Shown one piece after another: positions 1 to 10,085 of a DNA stretch of 64,000 nucleotides. The DNA lies in the NCBI GenBank assembly GCA_002713365.1, contig PASR01000017.1, positions 32,628-96,627 on the forward strand, read 5' to 3'. Every line of letters starts with the position of its first letter. The first letter of the stretch is position 1. Under the pieces are notes generated by a model that was not told the origin of the DNA, searched no databases, and saw nothing but the letters and a program-made list of their open reading frames with translations. Made by a program: the position numbers and the translations under genes. Origin of the DNA: Rhodospirillaceae bacterium (lineage in GTDB: Bacteria; Pseudomonadota; Alphaproteobacteria; UBA6615).

Positions 1-1
1 T

Positions 2-697
2 TTATTGGCAGCCGAAAGGCACCGTCGATTAACTGGCATGGGCCAACATATAAAATTATCCTTAGCTGACGTAGCTTTCGCTACAGTGGGAAACCTGGGT
101 TATATTGGTGAGGTGGAGATTAATAAAGAGGAACGCCCAAACATTGGAAATAGTGTCTATGGAAGTTATGGGGATGACTTTGGAACAATAGATAATAGAC
201 GGGTGATGATTATTGCTGTTTCTGTCTCACAGTGGAAAAAACTTATAAAAGCTACTGAAAGTGAAAACGCTATAAACAAATTAGAGAAGAAATTGGGATT
301 AGACTTTAATAAAGAAGAAAACAGATTTGAGGCTAGAAAAGAAATTAATAAAATAATTGCTGGTTGGTGTGAAAAATATAGTCTTGAGCATATCCAGACA
401 ATATTCAACAAACATAATGTGTGTTGGGGTCCATACCAAACATTTACACAAATGCTAGAAGAAGACGATAGGTGTTCAACTAACAACCCATTATTTGCGG
501 AAGTGTTACAGCCTGGAATAGGTAAGTATCTTATGCCAGGAGTACCTCACCAGTTTAATTCAGAAGAACGAGAGCACCCACGTGGACCGCTTCTAGGTGA
601 ACATACGGACCAAATATTATCAGAAGATCTAGGACTTAATGAAAATCAAATTGGCAAATTATATGATCAAGGTATAATTTCTGGGATAAATGAATGA
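2..697 (+). CDS. mct: CaiB/BaiF family CoA transferase, C-terminal part; resembles 2-methylfumaryl-CoA (mesaconyl-CoA C1-C4) isomerase; truncated by window start
   Basis: Reading frame open to window edge; motifs GQHIKLSLADVAFATVGNLGYIGEV, GPYQTFTQML, LLGEHTDQIL typical of family III CoA transferases; overlaps the next gene by ATGA. Confidence 0.75.
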   Translation, partial: LLAAERHRRLTGMGQHIKLSLADVAFATVGNLGYIGEVEINKEERPNIGNSVYGSYGDDFGTIDNRRVMIIAVSVSQWKKLIKATESENAINKLEKKLGLDFNKEENRFEARKEINKIIAGWCEKYSLEHIQTIFNKHNVCWGPYQTFTQMLEEDDRCSTNNPLFAEVLQPGIGKYLMPGVPHQFNSEEREHPRGPLLGEHTDQILSEDLGLNENQIGKLYDQGIISGINE

Positions 698-1545
698 AAA
701 TAGACCAACATATAAGTTACGGTGATTGGTTACCCTCAGTAGAGAAAGTTACTGAGATAATTGATCTTACCCAGGTTAGAAAGTTGGCTGGAGTTTTGAA
801 CCTTGATGAAACATCCCTGGTAAACGGATCTCATCTTCCACCAATGTGGCACTGGCTTTTTTTTCTACACAGAGCGGAAACTAATAATATAGGAATAGAT
901 GGACATCCAAAGAGAGGTGGATTTTTTCCACCAATAGAACTTCAACGTCGAATGTTTGCTGGAGAACAAATTAACTATCATAATCCACTATTAGTAGGCC
1001 TACCCGCCACCAGGACGGGTACAATAACTCGATTAGATGAAAAAAAAGGTAAAAATGGACGAATGGTGCTTGTAACAGCTACGTACATTATTGAACAAGA
1101 AGGAAAAAAATGCATCGAGGATAAGCATGATATAATATATATAGATGGCGGAGAAGAAACCCCCGCACCTGGTCAAGATTCATTCATAAAACCTAATGAT
1201 AAGTGGCATCGTATATATAAAGCTGACCCGGTACTCTTATTTCGTTATTCAGCGCTAAGCTTTAATAGTCATCGTATTCATTACGATAGCAAATACGCGG
1301 AAAACGAAGAGGGGTATCCAGGCTTAGTAGTTCACGGACCATTCACTGCGCTACTATTAGCAGAATTAGCAAGAGATAACATCCAAGAATCTTTAACAGA
1401 GTTTAGCTTTCGAGGCCGAGCGCCACTATTTGAACCTTGGTCTTTTCATTTAATTGGTAATTCTAATAATGAAGGTATTGCTGAACTTCAAGCCATACGT
1501 AATGACTCTGTCATAGCAATGACCGCCACTGCAAAATTCAGATAG
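694..1545 (+). CDS. meh: MaoC/FAS1-like hydratase, mesaconyl-C4-CoA hydratase type
   Basis: PPMWHWLFFLHRAETNNIGIDGHPKRGGFFPPIELQRRMFAGEQI motif; C-terminal hot-dog region YPGLVVHGPFTALLLAELA; ATGA overlap with upstream CoA transferase. Confidence 0.75.
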   Translation: MKIDQHISYGDWLPSVEKVTEIIDLTQVRKLAGVLNLDETSLVNGSHLPPMWHWLFFLHRAETNNIGIDGHPKRGGFFPPIELQRRMFAGEQINYHNPLLVGLPATRTGTITRLDEKKGKNGRMVLVTATYIIEQEGKKCIEDKHDIIYIDGGEETPAPGQDSFIKPNDKWHRIYKADPVLLFRYSALSFNSHRIHYDSKYAENEEGYPGLVVHGPFTALLLAELARDNIQESLTEFSFRGRAPLFEPWSFHLIGNSNNEGIAELQAIRNDSVIAMTATAKFR

Positions 1546-1554
1546 TGAAAAAAT

Positions 1555-3240
1555 ATGAATAATATTATCAACACCACCTCTAACATGAATAAAGAACGAG
1601 TGCTTTCTTTATGTCATCAGTCATTAGAGGCGATGCAAAAGCATCTTAATGTGTTGACGTCTGTAGCAACATCAATAGCCGCACCGGGAGGTCCGATAGA
1701 ACCTAAACGCCTTATTGAACATCAATATGCGTTGCATGGATTTGCCTGGATGGTAACCTATATAACAGCCTTACGAGAGCTTCTTAACTGGGCAAAGCGT
1801 CTTAACAACAAAGGGCTTTTAGATGATCTAGAAATTTTAATTCTACAATGTGGGTATGGATCCTACCTTAAACAACTGAGATCTGGAATTGCAATGAGCC
1901 AGGATGAATTTGCTCGTCCAAATGATCTTGGTATAGCTGATGCTGCTGAACTGAATACTCCAGCGATTGATGAGCTTATATGTTTGGGAGATACTATTAG
2001 CGTTAGACAAAATATAGCTATAGTACTTAGCGAAAGAATAGGTACAAGAAGTTTCGGTAATTTAAGTTTAGACGATACACATACAATTATTCGAGACCAA
2101 TTTTCACGTTTTTCAGATGAACGTGTAGCTCCAGAGGCTCAAGCGTGGCATATAGCCGATGATTTAATTCCAATAGAAATTATAGAGGAAATGAGTGGCT
2201 TAGGTGTATTCGGACTTACTCTTCCTGAAGAAGATGGAGGATTAGGTTTAGATAAAACTGCAATGTGCATAGTTACTGAAGAACTTTCTCGTGGTTATAT
2301 TGGAGTGGGCTCTTTGAGTACTAGATCAGAAATAGCTGCAGAATTAATTCGCTTTAATGGAACAAACGAACAAAAGGAAAAATACCTTGCGTCCATTGCG
2401 TCAGGTTCAATACTGCCTACTGCAGTATTTACGGAACCAAATCATGGTTCCGATCTAGCTCATATTCGAACACGTGCTGAATATATTAAAAATAATTATA
2501 AAATAACTGGTAACAAGATTTGGATAACGCACGGAGCACGTTCGGATCTAATGACGCTCTTGGCACGCACAAGCAATAAAGATGATGGATATGGTGGATT
2601 AAGCATGTTTCTTGCCGAAAAACCAAGAGGTACTGATAAAGAACCCTTCCCTGCAAAGGGAATGAGCGGGTCTGAGATAAGGGTACTTGGGTATATGGGT
2701 ATGAAAGAATATGAAATTGCCTTTGACGGTTTTGAAGTTGATAAAGAATCATTACTAGGTGGTGAAGAAGGTAATGGGTTTAAACAATTAATGTCCAGCT
2801 TTGAAACAGCACGTATTCAGACAGCCGCACGTGCAATTGGGGTTGCCCAAAATGCATTAGAATTATCTCTAAATTATGCTAACGAACGGTCTCAATTTAA
2901 TAATTCCATTATAGATTTTGCCAGAGTTGGTGGAAAGATAGGCTGGATGGCTGTAGAGACAATGATTGCCCGTCAACTTACATACTTTTCAGCACGACAA
3001 CGCGATAATAATCAGCGTTGTGATATAGAAGCAGGTATGGCTAAGTTATTGGCAGCAAGAGTAGCTTGGTCAAACGCCGACAATGGTGTCCAAATCCACG
3101 GTGGTAACGGGTATGCTGAAGAATTTGTTATGTCCAGGGTATTATGTGATGCACGTATATTAAATGTTTTTGAGGGTGCAGCTGAAATTCAGGCAGGAAT
3201 TATAGCCCGTGGACTAATAAGCCGACCTAATAGACCATAA
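1555..3240 (+). CDS. mcd: Acyl-CoA dehydrogenase with long N-terminal extension, methylsuccinyl-CoA dehydrogenase type
   Basis: 561 aa; extra N-terminal ~170 aa (LLDDLEILILQCGYGSYLKQLRSGIAMSQDEFARPNDLG) before the ACAD core (VFTEPNHGSDLAHIRTRAE, QIHGGNGYAEEFVMSRVLCDARI). Confidence 0.8.
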   Translation: MNNIINTTSNMNKERVLSLCHQSLEAMQKHLNVLTSVATSIAAPGGPIEPKRLIEHQYALHGFAWMVTYITALRELLNWAKRLNNKGLLDDLEILILQCGYGSYLKQLRSGIAMSQDEFARPNDLGIADAAELNTPAIDELICLGDTISVRQNIAIVLSERIGTRSFGNLSLDDTHTIIRDQFSRFSDERVAPEAQAWHIADDLIPIEIIEEMSGLGVFGLTLPEEDGGLGLDKTAMCIVTEELSRGYIGVGSLSTRSEIAAELIRFNGTNEQKEKYLASIASGSILPTAVFTEPNHGSDLAHIRTRAEYIKNNYKITGNKIWITHGARSDLMTLLARTSNKDDGYGGLSMFLAEKPRGTDKEPFPAKGMSGSEIRVLGYMGMKEYEIAFDGFEVDKESLLGGEEGNGFKQLMSSFETARIQTAARAIGVAQNALELSLNYANERSQFNNSIIDFARVGGKIGWMAVETMIARQLTYFSARQRDNNQRCDIEAGMAKLLAARVAWSNADNGVQIHGGNGYAEEFVMSRVLCDARILNVFEGAAEIQAGIIARGLISRPNRP

Positions 3241-3252
3241 ATAGATGTATTT

Positions 3253-4056
3253 ATGATGAATAAAACCAATATTCTAATAACTGATACAGTAACTAAATTG
3301 GGAAACGAAGCTTGTCAAAATGTCGTTATTGCTGGCTCTCACGGAGGCATTTATGCAGGCTATGAAGCAGCGAAAGCCAAAGTTAGAGGAATAATTCTAC
3401 ATGATGCCGCAGTTGGTCTAGATGAGGCGGGAATTGGCTCATTAAAATATCTTGAGAACTTAGGTATAGCTGCAGCTACAATTGACTACCGTAGCGCTAT
3501 CATTGGTAACGGAAATAGCTTAGCTAATGATGGTATTATTAGCTTTGTTAATAAAATCGCTTATAAAGTTGGATGTTTACCAGGGCAAAAGGCTATGGAA
3601 TGTGCAATAATGATGCAGAAATCACCTTACATTACTAAACATGTACCTACTTATGAAGAAGCTCGTTTTTTAATTCGGGAGAACTCAAAAGGCATAATCG
3701 TCAGAGGCTGTGACTCTGTATCTCTAGTAAAAGCAGAAGATGAAAACGTAATAGTAATTACCGCATCTCATGGAGAAGTATTAGCATCCTCTCCTACTTG
3801 GGGAAAACGACCAAAAGTTATGGCTGCTATATTCAACGATGCCGGATCAGAATTAGTTACACGTTTACCGGACCTAAATAAATTAGGTATTCCAGCTGCT
3901 ACAGTTACCAGCGATAGCGCCAGGATAGGAGATGCACGTTCATCATATGATGATGGTATTATTTCCCATTATAATGCAAAAGCCTCTCAAATGGGTATTA
4001 CGACTGGCATTAGTACAGTTGAGTTTGTTAATATCATAATAAGTAAAGTTAACTAA
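3253..4056 (+). CDS. Uncharacterised internally duplicated alpha/beta-type protein
   Basis: 267 aa, intact ORF; two homologous halves (NVVIAGSHGG...GIILHDAAVG...LENLGIAAATIDYRSAIIGN...NDGIIS versus NVIVITASHGE...AAIFNDAGSE...LNKLGIPAATVTSDSARIGD...DDGIIS). Confidence 0.75.
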   Translation: MMNKTNILITDTVTKLGNEACQNVVIAGSHGGIYAGYEAAKAKVRGIILHDAAVGLDEAGIGSLKYLENLGIAAATIDYRSAIIGNGNSLANDGIISFVNKIAYKVGCLPGQKAMECAIMMQKSPYITKHVPTYEEARFLIRENSKGIIVRGCDSVSLVKAEDENVIVITASHGEVLASSPTWGKRPKVMAAIFNDAGSELVTRLPDLNKLGIPAATVTSDSARIGDARSSYDDGIISHYNAKASQMGITTGISTVEFVNIIISKVN

Positions 4057-5027
4057 AAAAAGCTTCTAGCCTTAGCAATAACTTGTTCTTGAGATATCAT
4101 GTAACTCTCTTCAAGCGGTATCGAGAAAGGTATAGGTATTCGAGCACCGCCCATACGTTTAACAGGACCTTTAAGGTTATCAAATAAATGTTCTGTTACT
4201 TCAGAAGATATCTCTCCACCAAAACCGCCAACCTGAACAGCCTCATGTACAACCATCATTCTGCCGGTTTTTATAACCGATGAAAACACAGCTTCTCTGT
4301 CCCATGGCCATAAGGTTCTAAGATCAATTACTTCTGTAGATACTCCTTCTTCTGAAAGAGTTATTGCAGCCTTCTCTACTACACTTACCATACCTGCCCA
4401 AGTTACTATAGTTAAGTCGGAGCCTTCCTTAACAATCCGTGCTTTACCCAAGGTCAAAGGTTCAACATCATTTTCATTCACTTCACCTACCGAGCCCCAT
4501 AAACCCTTATGTTCCATATAAACTACTGGGTCATCACAACGTATTGCCGCTTTCAATAACCCTCTATTATCAGATGGCGTGGCAGGCGTTACAACAACCA
4601 ACCCGGGTACATGAGCATACCAAGCCTCTGGAGACTGTGAATGTTGTGCTGCTATACCGCCTCGTATACCAATTGGCATTCTGGCTACCATCGGTACTCT
4701 TGCCTGACCGCCAAACATGTAGCGAGCTTTAGCTGCCTGATTAACCAATTCATCAACTGCACACATAGCAAAATCAGAAAAGCGTAACTCAGCGATTGGC
4801 CGAGTCCCTGCTAACGCGGCACCTATTGCAGCCCCCATAATTGTTGCTTCAGATATAGGTGTATCTACAATTCTATCAGCACCATATTCTGCTTGTAAAT
4901 CTTTGTATTGACCGGCCATTCCTCCTTCAAAGCCTAAATCTTCCCCTAGCGCCCAAACTGTTGGATCACGTTCTAATTCTTCTTTCAGTCCCAATCGAGC
5001 TGCCTGCGCATAAGTCATTTCAGTCAT
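4053..5027 (-). CDS. 2-oxoacid dehydrogenase E1 component, beta subunit (pyruvate/acetoin dehydrogenase type)
   Basis: MTYAQAARLGLKEELERDPTVWALGEDLG, DTPISEATIMGAAIGAALAGTRPIAELRFSDF; ATGA overlap with E1 alpha. Confidence 0.9.
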   Translation of the reverse strand: MTEMTYAQAARLGLKEELERDPTVWALGEDLGFEGGMAGQYKDLQAEYGADRIVDTPISEATIMGAAIGAALAGTRPIAELRFSDFAMCAVDELVNQAAKARYMFGGQARVPMVARMPIGIRGGIAAQHSQSPEAWYAHVPGLVVVTPATPSDNRGLLKAAIRCDDPVVYMEHKGLWGSVGEVNENDVEPLTLGKARIVKEGSDLTIVTWAGMVSVVEKAAITLSEEGVSTEVIDLRTLWPWDREAVFSSVIKTGRMMVVHEAVQVGGFGGEISSEVTEHLFDNLKGPVKRMGGARIPIPFSIPLEESYMISQEQVIAKARSFF

Positions 5028-6022
5028 GAATTAACTCCCACTTGTGGAGCGCCAACATCTTGGACATCAGTAAAAGCGTCAGCTATATCAGGCCAGGGAG
5101 CAGCATGCGCATCAACAACATATTGTGAAATCGTTTGTTCTGCTTCATCCCTAGCATTAGCTAATTCTTCTTCCGAAATACCCTGTGTAATCAACCAAGA
5201 TTCGGTACGACGAACTGGTTCAAATTCCAAAGCTGCTTCTGCCTCACCTGGAATACGGTATAGAGCTTTATCGTGAGCGAAATGACCCCGTAATCGATAG
5301 GTCATAGCTTGAATTAATTGTGGACCACTACCACTTCGAATCTCATCAATTATTCTAGCTGAAGTATTATCAACCAATAAAAGATCATTTCCATCTATAG
5401 TTATTGCAGGAATTCCATAACTCTCAGCTCTTGCAGCAATACCCTCTCCAGCGGTTACAGTTTTTGTAGTTGTTGTAGCTGCAATTTGATTATTTTCACA
5501 GACAAACAAAACAGGTAAATTATAAATTTTAGCCCAATTAAGAGCTTCCATGAATGGTCCCCTATTAATACCTCCATCACCAATAAAATTAACTACAATC
5601 TTATCCTGTTTAAGTAACTTTATTGCTTGTGCAGCTCCGACAGATATAGTGCAACCATCAGCAATTACTCCGTTAGCTCCAAGCATACCAACTGAGAAAT
5701 CAGCAATATGCATAGACCCCCCTTTTCCACCACTCGTTCCTCCTACACGACCGAATAACTCAAGCATCATGGCCCTTGGATCTGCACCTTTAGCAATTGA
5801 ATGTCCGTGACCTCTATGATAGCTGGTTAGTAGGTCTTCCTTTCTTAAATTTGCACAGATTCCAACAGCAATAGCTTCTTCACCAATATATTGATGGACA
5901 GAACCACGAACATTACCAGCATGAAAATTTTCGCCAGCTGCCTCCTCAAAAGCTCTTATAAGGAGCATTTTTTTATACATATTAAATACTCTTTCTGGTT
6001 CATTTGCTTGGTCTTGAGCCAC
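5024..6022 (-). CDS. 2-oxoacid dehydrogenase E1 component, alpha subunit (TPP-binding)
   Basis: HRGHGHSIAKGADPRAMMLELFGR, GGTSGGKGGSMHIAD, TPP motif GDGGINRGPFMEALNWAKIYNLPVLFVCENN. Confidence 0.9.
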   Translation of the reverse strand: MAQDQANEPERVFNMYKKMLLIRAFEEAAGENFHAGNVRGSVHQYIGEEAIAVGICANLRKEDLLTSYHRGHGHSIAKGADPRAMMLELFGRVGGTSGGKGGSMHIADFSVGMLGANGVIADGCTISVGAAQAIKLLKQDKIVVNFIGDGGINRGPFMEALNWAKIYNLPVLFVCENNQIAATTTTKTVTAGEGIAARAESYGIPAITIDGNDLLLVDNTSARIIDEIRSGSGPQLIQAMTYRLRGHFAHDKALYRIPGEAEAALEFEPVRRTESWLITQGISEEELANARDEAEQTISQYVVDAHAAPWPDIADAFTDVQDVGAPQVGVNS

Positions 6023-6170
6023 GCTTTTTTCTCCCTTTTGTTACGTATAAAAACACTTCAAAGGTAAACATTTGTTTTCTAAGCTAGAGCATATTAGTAT
6101 TACTCTGATGATGCACCAGGTTAAATTTAAACTATATTGAATAGAACATAAAAAAGAAAATGGTAATAAA

Positions 6171-7934
6171 ATGAATATTAATGCGGAAGAGCAATCAAGC
6201 GGAGATAACGCCCGCTTAGAAATGTCCGGTGGCGAAGCTATTGCCGAAATGCTCAAACGACACAATGTTGGTCCAATGTTTGGAATGGCTGGGTTTCAGC
6301 TTCTCCCTTTTTATGATGCTGTAAGAAGTCTTAATATGGCTCATACCTTGATTGCTGATGAAAGAAGCGGAGCATTTATGGCAGATGCATGGGCACGTGT
6401 TACTGGACGTCCTGGTGTATGCGACGCCACCCTTGGTCCTGGTGCAACAAATCTACTAACTGCTCTTACTGAATCATTGAATGCAGGTATTCCTATTATA
6501 GCAATGATTGGTGATACTAACAGAACGCACGCATGGAAAAACATGACTCAGGAAACGCGTCAAGTTGAAATGCTACGCCCAGCTGTGAAAGAAGTCATAC
6601 GTATTGAAGTAGGTCAACGTATACCCGAACACATAAGATATGCGTATACCATCGCTACCTCAGGGCGTCCTGGCCCTGTTCTAATAGACGTACCAGAAGA
6701 TATATGTCATGGCGTATTTGATTTTGATGAAGATGATTTATATGTTCATGAGTCTACTACTAAGGCCCCAGCTGTACGCACTAGACCTAGCGTTAATGAT
6801 ATAAAACAGGCGTCCTTAATGCTAACCAGTGCCGAAAGACCAGTAATTCTTGCAGGAGGAGGCATACATATTTCTGGTGCTCAAGAAGCGCTTACGGCAT
6901 TATCAAGGGAACACTCAATACCAGTTGCGCATACATTGTCAGGTAAAGGATCCATAGCTTGTACAGATGAACTGTCCTTGGGTTTATTTGGTCGCTATGA
7001 CCGAACTGCTAACGAAATAATCGATAAAAGTGATTGTATTTTAGTAGTTGGTTGTAAACTTGGCGAGATAGCTACCAAACGATATACCATTCCCAGGACG
7101 GGAATACCAATTATACACCTAGATATACTTCCTGAAGAGATTGGTCGATGGGCTAATACTGACTTAGCTCTCTGGGGAGATGCCCGCGAAACCCTGAAGG
7201 ATTTACGTGAGGCTATGAAACAAGAGGCTGAAACATTAAGGAATAGAAGAAGTAAATACATTTCAGAACTTAGTGCTGGAAAATTAAAATGGAGAGCGAA
7301 TGTTAATGAACGGCTAGTATCGATTGAAGAACCAATTAATATGGCCCGTCTATGTCATGAGTTAAATAACACTTTACCAGATGATGCCATCTTAGTAGCC
7401 GATGGGGGATTTGCTGCTCATTGGACAGGGCTTCTTTATGATACAAAAAGACCAGGCCGTGGCTTTATAGTTGATCGTGGAATGGCCTCAATCGGCTATG
7501 GAGTAGCTGGTGGAATTGGCGCTCAATTAGCTGCTCCTGAACGCTCGGTATTTTCATTAACAGGTGATGGGGGACTTAATATGACGTTGGGTGATCTCGA
7601 AACTGCAGCCCGTCTTAAAGTACCACTGACCATGATAGTAGTTAATAACGCTGCATCAGGATATATAAAAGCATTGCAGCACGCGATGTTCGAGGGCCGT
7701 TATCAATCATCAGAGCTATCTGAACTTAATTATGCTTTAATAGCTGAGTCTTTGGGATGTAAAGGTATTAGAGTTACAGATCCCGATAGATTAGCTGATG
7801 CATTTGAAGAGAGCCTCAAGGAACGTAAATTACCCACAGTTATCGATGTAATAGTCACCCGAGATGCAGGGAAAATGCTTCCCGGTGTCGATAGTAGATC
7901 AGCACCAATTAAAAAAGGCGACCGAATTGCATAA
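6171..7934 (+). CDS. Thiamine pyrophosphate-binding protein, acetolactate synthase large-subunit-like
   Basis: 587 aa; GGEAIAEMLKRHNVGPMFGMAG, ARVTGRPGVCDATLGPGATNLLTALTES, TPP motif TGDGGLNMTLGDLETAARLKVPLTMIVVNN. Confidence 0.88.
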   Translation: MNINAEEQSSGDNARLEMSGGEAIAEMLKRHNVGPMFGMAGFQLLPFYDAVRSLNMAHTLIADERSGAFMADAWARVTGRPGVCDATLGPGATNLLTALTESLNAGIPIIAMIGDTNRTHAWKNMTQETRQVEMLRPAVKEVIRIEVGQRIPEHIRYAYTIATSGRPGPVLIDVPEDICHGVFDFDEDDLYVHESTTKAPAVRTRPSVNDIKQASLMLTSAERPVILAGGGIHISGAQEALTALSREHSIPVAHTLSGKGSIACTDELSLGLFGRYDRTANEIIDKSDCILVVGCKLGEIATKRYTIPRTGIPIIHLDILPEEIGRWANTDLALWGDARETLKDLREAMKQEAETLRNRRSKYISELSAGKLKWRANVNERLVSIEEPINMARLCHELNNTLPDDAILVADGGFAAHWTGLLYDTKRPGRGFIVDRGMASIGYGVAGGIGAQLAAPERSVFSLTGDGGLNMTLGDLETAARLKVPLTMIVVNNAASGYIKALQHAMFEGRYQSSELSELNYALIAESLGCKGIRVTDPDRLADAFEESLKERKLPTVIDVIVTRDAGKMLPGVDSRSAPIKKGDRIA

Positions 7935-7964
7935 GATAAATTATAACGATGAAACAGGAAAGAC

Positions 7965-8966
7965 ATGACCAATAACACAGCTTCTAACTATCCTGCTAGA
8001 ATACTAGAAATGTATAAAACGATGACTCTTATAAGAGCCTTCGAAGAAATTGCTGAAGAAGCTTTTGACGCTGGATTAGTGAATGGTTCTATCCATCAAT
8101 ATATTGGCGAGGAAGCTATAGGTACAGCTGTATGTGCAAACCTACGTAAAACTGATTTTATTTTATCAAATCATCGTGGTCATGGTCATGCTATTGCAAA
8201 AGGTGCTAATCCCGAAGCAATGATGAAGGAATTATTAGGTAAAGTAGGTGGAACAAGTGGAGGTAAAGGTGGGTCAATGCACATTGCTGATTTTTCTGTA
8301 GGTATGCTGGGAGCAAATGGAGTTTTGGCTGATGGCCTAACTATGGGAGTTGGGGCCGCTCAGGCACTAGTTCTCCGCAATGTTGATGCAATCGTTACAG
8401 TGTTCGTAGGAGATGGGACTACAAATCGAGGACCTTTCTATGAATCGCTTAACTGGGCAATGATATATGAGCTCCCAATTTTATTTGTCTGTGAAAACAA
8501 TACTTATGCATCATCGACTTCTACGCGCAAAGTCACGGCCGGTCCTGGTCCTGTAGCCCGGGCTGAAGCCTTTGGCATGCCAGCATATGATGTAGATGGT
8601 AATGATGTTCGTGAAGTAGATGAAATTGCTAGCAAAATAATTACAAATATACGTAATGGAGGTGGTCCACAATTTCTCCACGCAAAAACTTATCGTATTA
8701 AAGGGCATGTTTCTAGAGATAAAATGTTGTACCGACCAGAAGGTGAAACTGAAGCTAATTGGAAAAATGAACCTATAAGTAGATGTGCAGACTGGCTAAT
8801 AAAAAACGGTATTAGCGAAGCAGAGATTAATTCAACTAATGCTTCTGCATATAAAGAAATTAGAGATGCTCTGGAAGCTGCAATAGCAGCACCTTTTCCA
8901 GATGGCAAACTTGCATATAAAGACGTACAAGACTTAGGAAACCGTTATCTTGGAGAGCACTCATGA
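7965..8966 (+). CDS. 2-oxoacid dehydrogenase E1 alpha subunit, second copy
   Basis: Paralogous to 5024-6022; GDGTTNRGPFYESLNWAMIYELPILFVCENN. Confidence 0.9.
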   Translation: MTNNTASNYPARILEMYKTMTLIRAFEEIAEEAFDAGLVNGSIHQYIGEEAIGTAVCANLRKTDFILSNHRGHGHAIAKGANPEAMMKELLGKVGGTSGGKGGSMHIADFSVGMLGANGVLADGLTMGVGAAQALVLRNVDAIVTVFVGDGTTNRGPFYESLNWAMIYELPILFVCENNTYASSTSTRKVTAGPGPVARAEAFGMPAYDVDGNDVREVDEIASKIITNIRNGGGPQFLHAKTYRIKGHVSRDKMLYRPEGETEANWKNEPISRCADWLIKNGISEAEINSTNASAYKEIRDALEAAIAAPFPDGKLAYKDVQDLGNRYLGEHS

Positions 8967-9958
8967 GTATGATTACGATGACTCAGGCGGCTGCTGTTCG
9001 TGAAGGGTTAGCTGAAGAAATGCGTCGAGACCCTCTTGTTTGGGCTTTAGGTGAAGACCTTAGCACCGCTCATGGCGGTACCAGTGCAGATCAGTATCTA
9101 GGATTGATAGACGAGTTTGGGGATAAGAGGATAGTAAATACCCCGATATCTGAGAATACTATTATGGGAGCAGCAGTTGGTGCCGCTGTAGCTGGAACTA
9201 GACCGGTCGCTGATCTACGTATGGCTGACTTTGGTATGTGTGCGGTAGACGAATTAGTAAACCAAGCAGCAAAAATCCGTTATATGTTTGGTGGACAAGC
9301 TCGAGTTCCCCTAGTCGTTAGACAAGCGATTGGTGTCCGCAAAGGAGGAGCCGCCCAGCATTCACAATCGACAGAAGCTTGGTATATCCATACTCCTGGC
9401 TTAGTTGTTGTTGCCCCTGCTACGGCGTCCGACGCTAAAGGTTTAATTAAATCAGCAATACGCACAGACGATCCAGTCGTTTATATGGAACATAAGGACC
9501 TGTGGTTAGCTGAGGGGCAAGTGTCCGATAACCCAAATGATTTAATAGATATTGGTAAAGCTAGTATTATGCGACAAGGAAGCGATCTAACAATCGTCTC
9601 TTGGTCAAAAATGGCTTTATTATCTCTTCAAGCCGCCGATCAACTAAAATCTGAAGGTATCTCTGCTGAAATTATAAACCTACGTAGTCTTTGGCCATGG
9701 GATAAGGACACAATCTATAAGTCAGTTAGTAAAACAGGACGGCTACTTGTTGCACAGGAATCAGTTCAAGTCGCGGGCTTTGGAGCTGAGATATCAGCAG
9801 ATATAAGTGAAAATCTAAACCATTCATTGAAAACTTACGTGCGTAGAATTGGAGCTCCACGAACCCCAGTACCTTACTCGGAACCTATGGAAAACGAATA
9901 CAGAGTGACTACAACGCGTATAATCAAGAAAGCAAAAGAGTTATTCTCCGCACCTTAA
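8963..9958 (+). CDS. 2-oxoacid dehydrogenase E1 beta subunit, second copy
   Basis: Paralogous to 4053-5027; ATGA overlap with upstream E1 alpha. Confidence 0.9.
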   Translation: MSMITMTQAAAVREGLAEEMRRDPLVWALGEDLSTAHGGTSADQYLGLIDEFGDKRIVNTPISENTIMGAAVGAAVAGTRPVADLRMADFGMCAVDELVNQAAKIRYMFGGQARVPLVVRQAIGVRKGGAAQHSQSTEAWYIHTPGLVVVAPATASDAKGLIKSAIRTDDPVVYMEHKDLWLAEGQVSDNPNDLIDIGKASIMRQGSDLTIVSWSKMALLSLQAADQLKSEGISAEIINLRSLWPWDKDTIYKSVSKTGRLLVAQESVQVAGFGAEISADISENLNHSLKTYVRRIGAPRTPVPYSEPMENEYRVTTTRIIKKAKELFSAP

Positions 9959-10085
9959 TGCTAAAATTTACTTCATTATACTAAAAATATTTAAAAACTT
10001 CAGCGTTATAATTTTGTATTATCAATTTTTTAATATCTCAAGTAATTGAAATTTGTTAAAAAATATAAGTGAAAGGTAAATAATA

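Noticed and set aside
4053-9958. Acetoin dehydrogenase operon annotation (acoABC)
   Set aside because: No E2/E3 or acoR-type regulator is present, so the specific acetoin assignment is not supported; only generic E1 calls were made.
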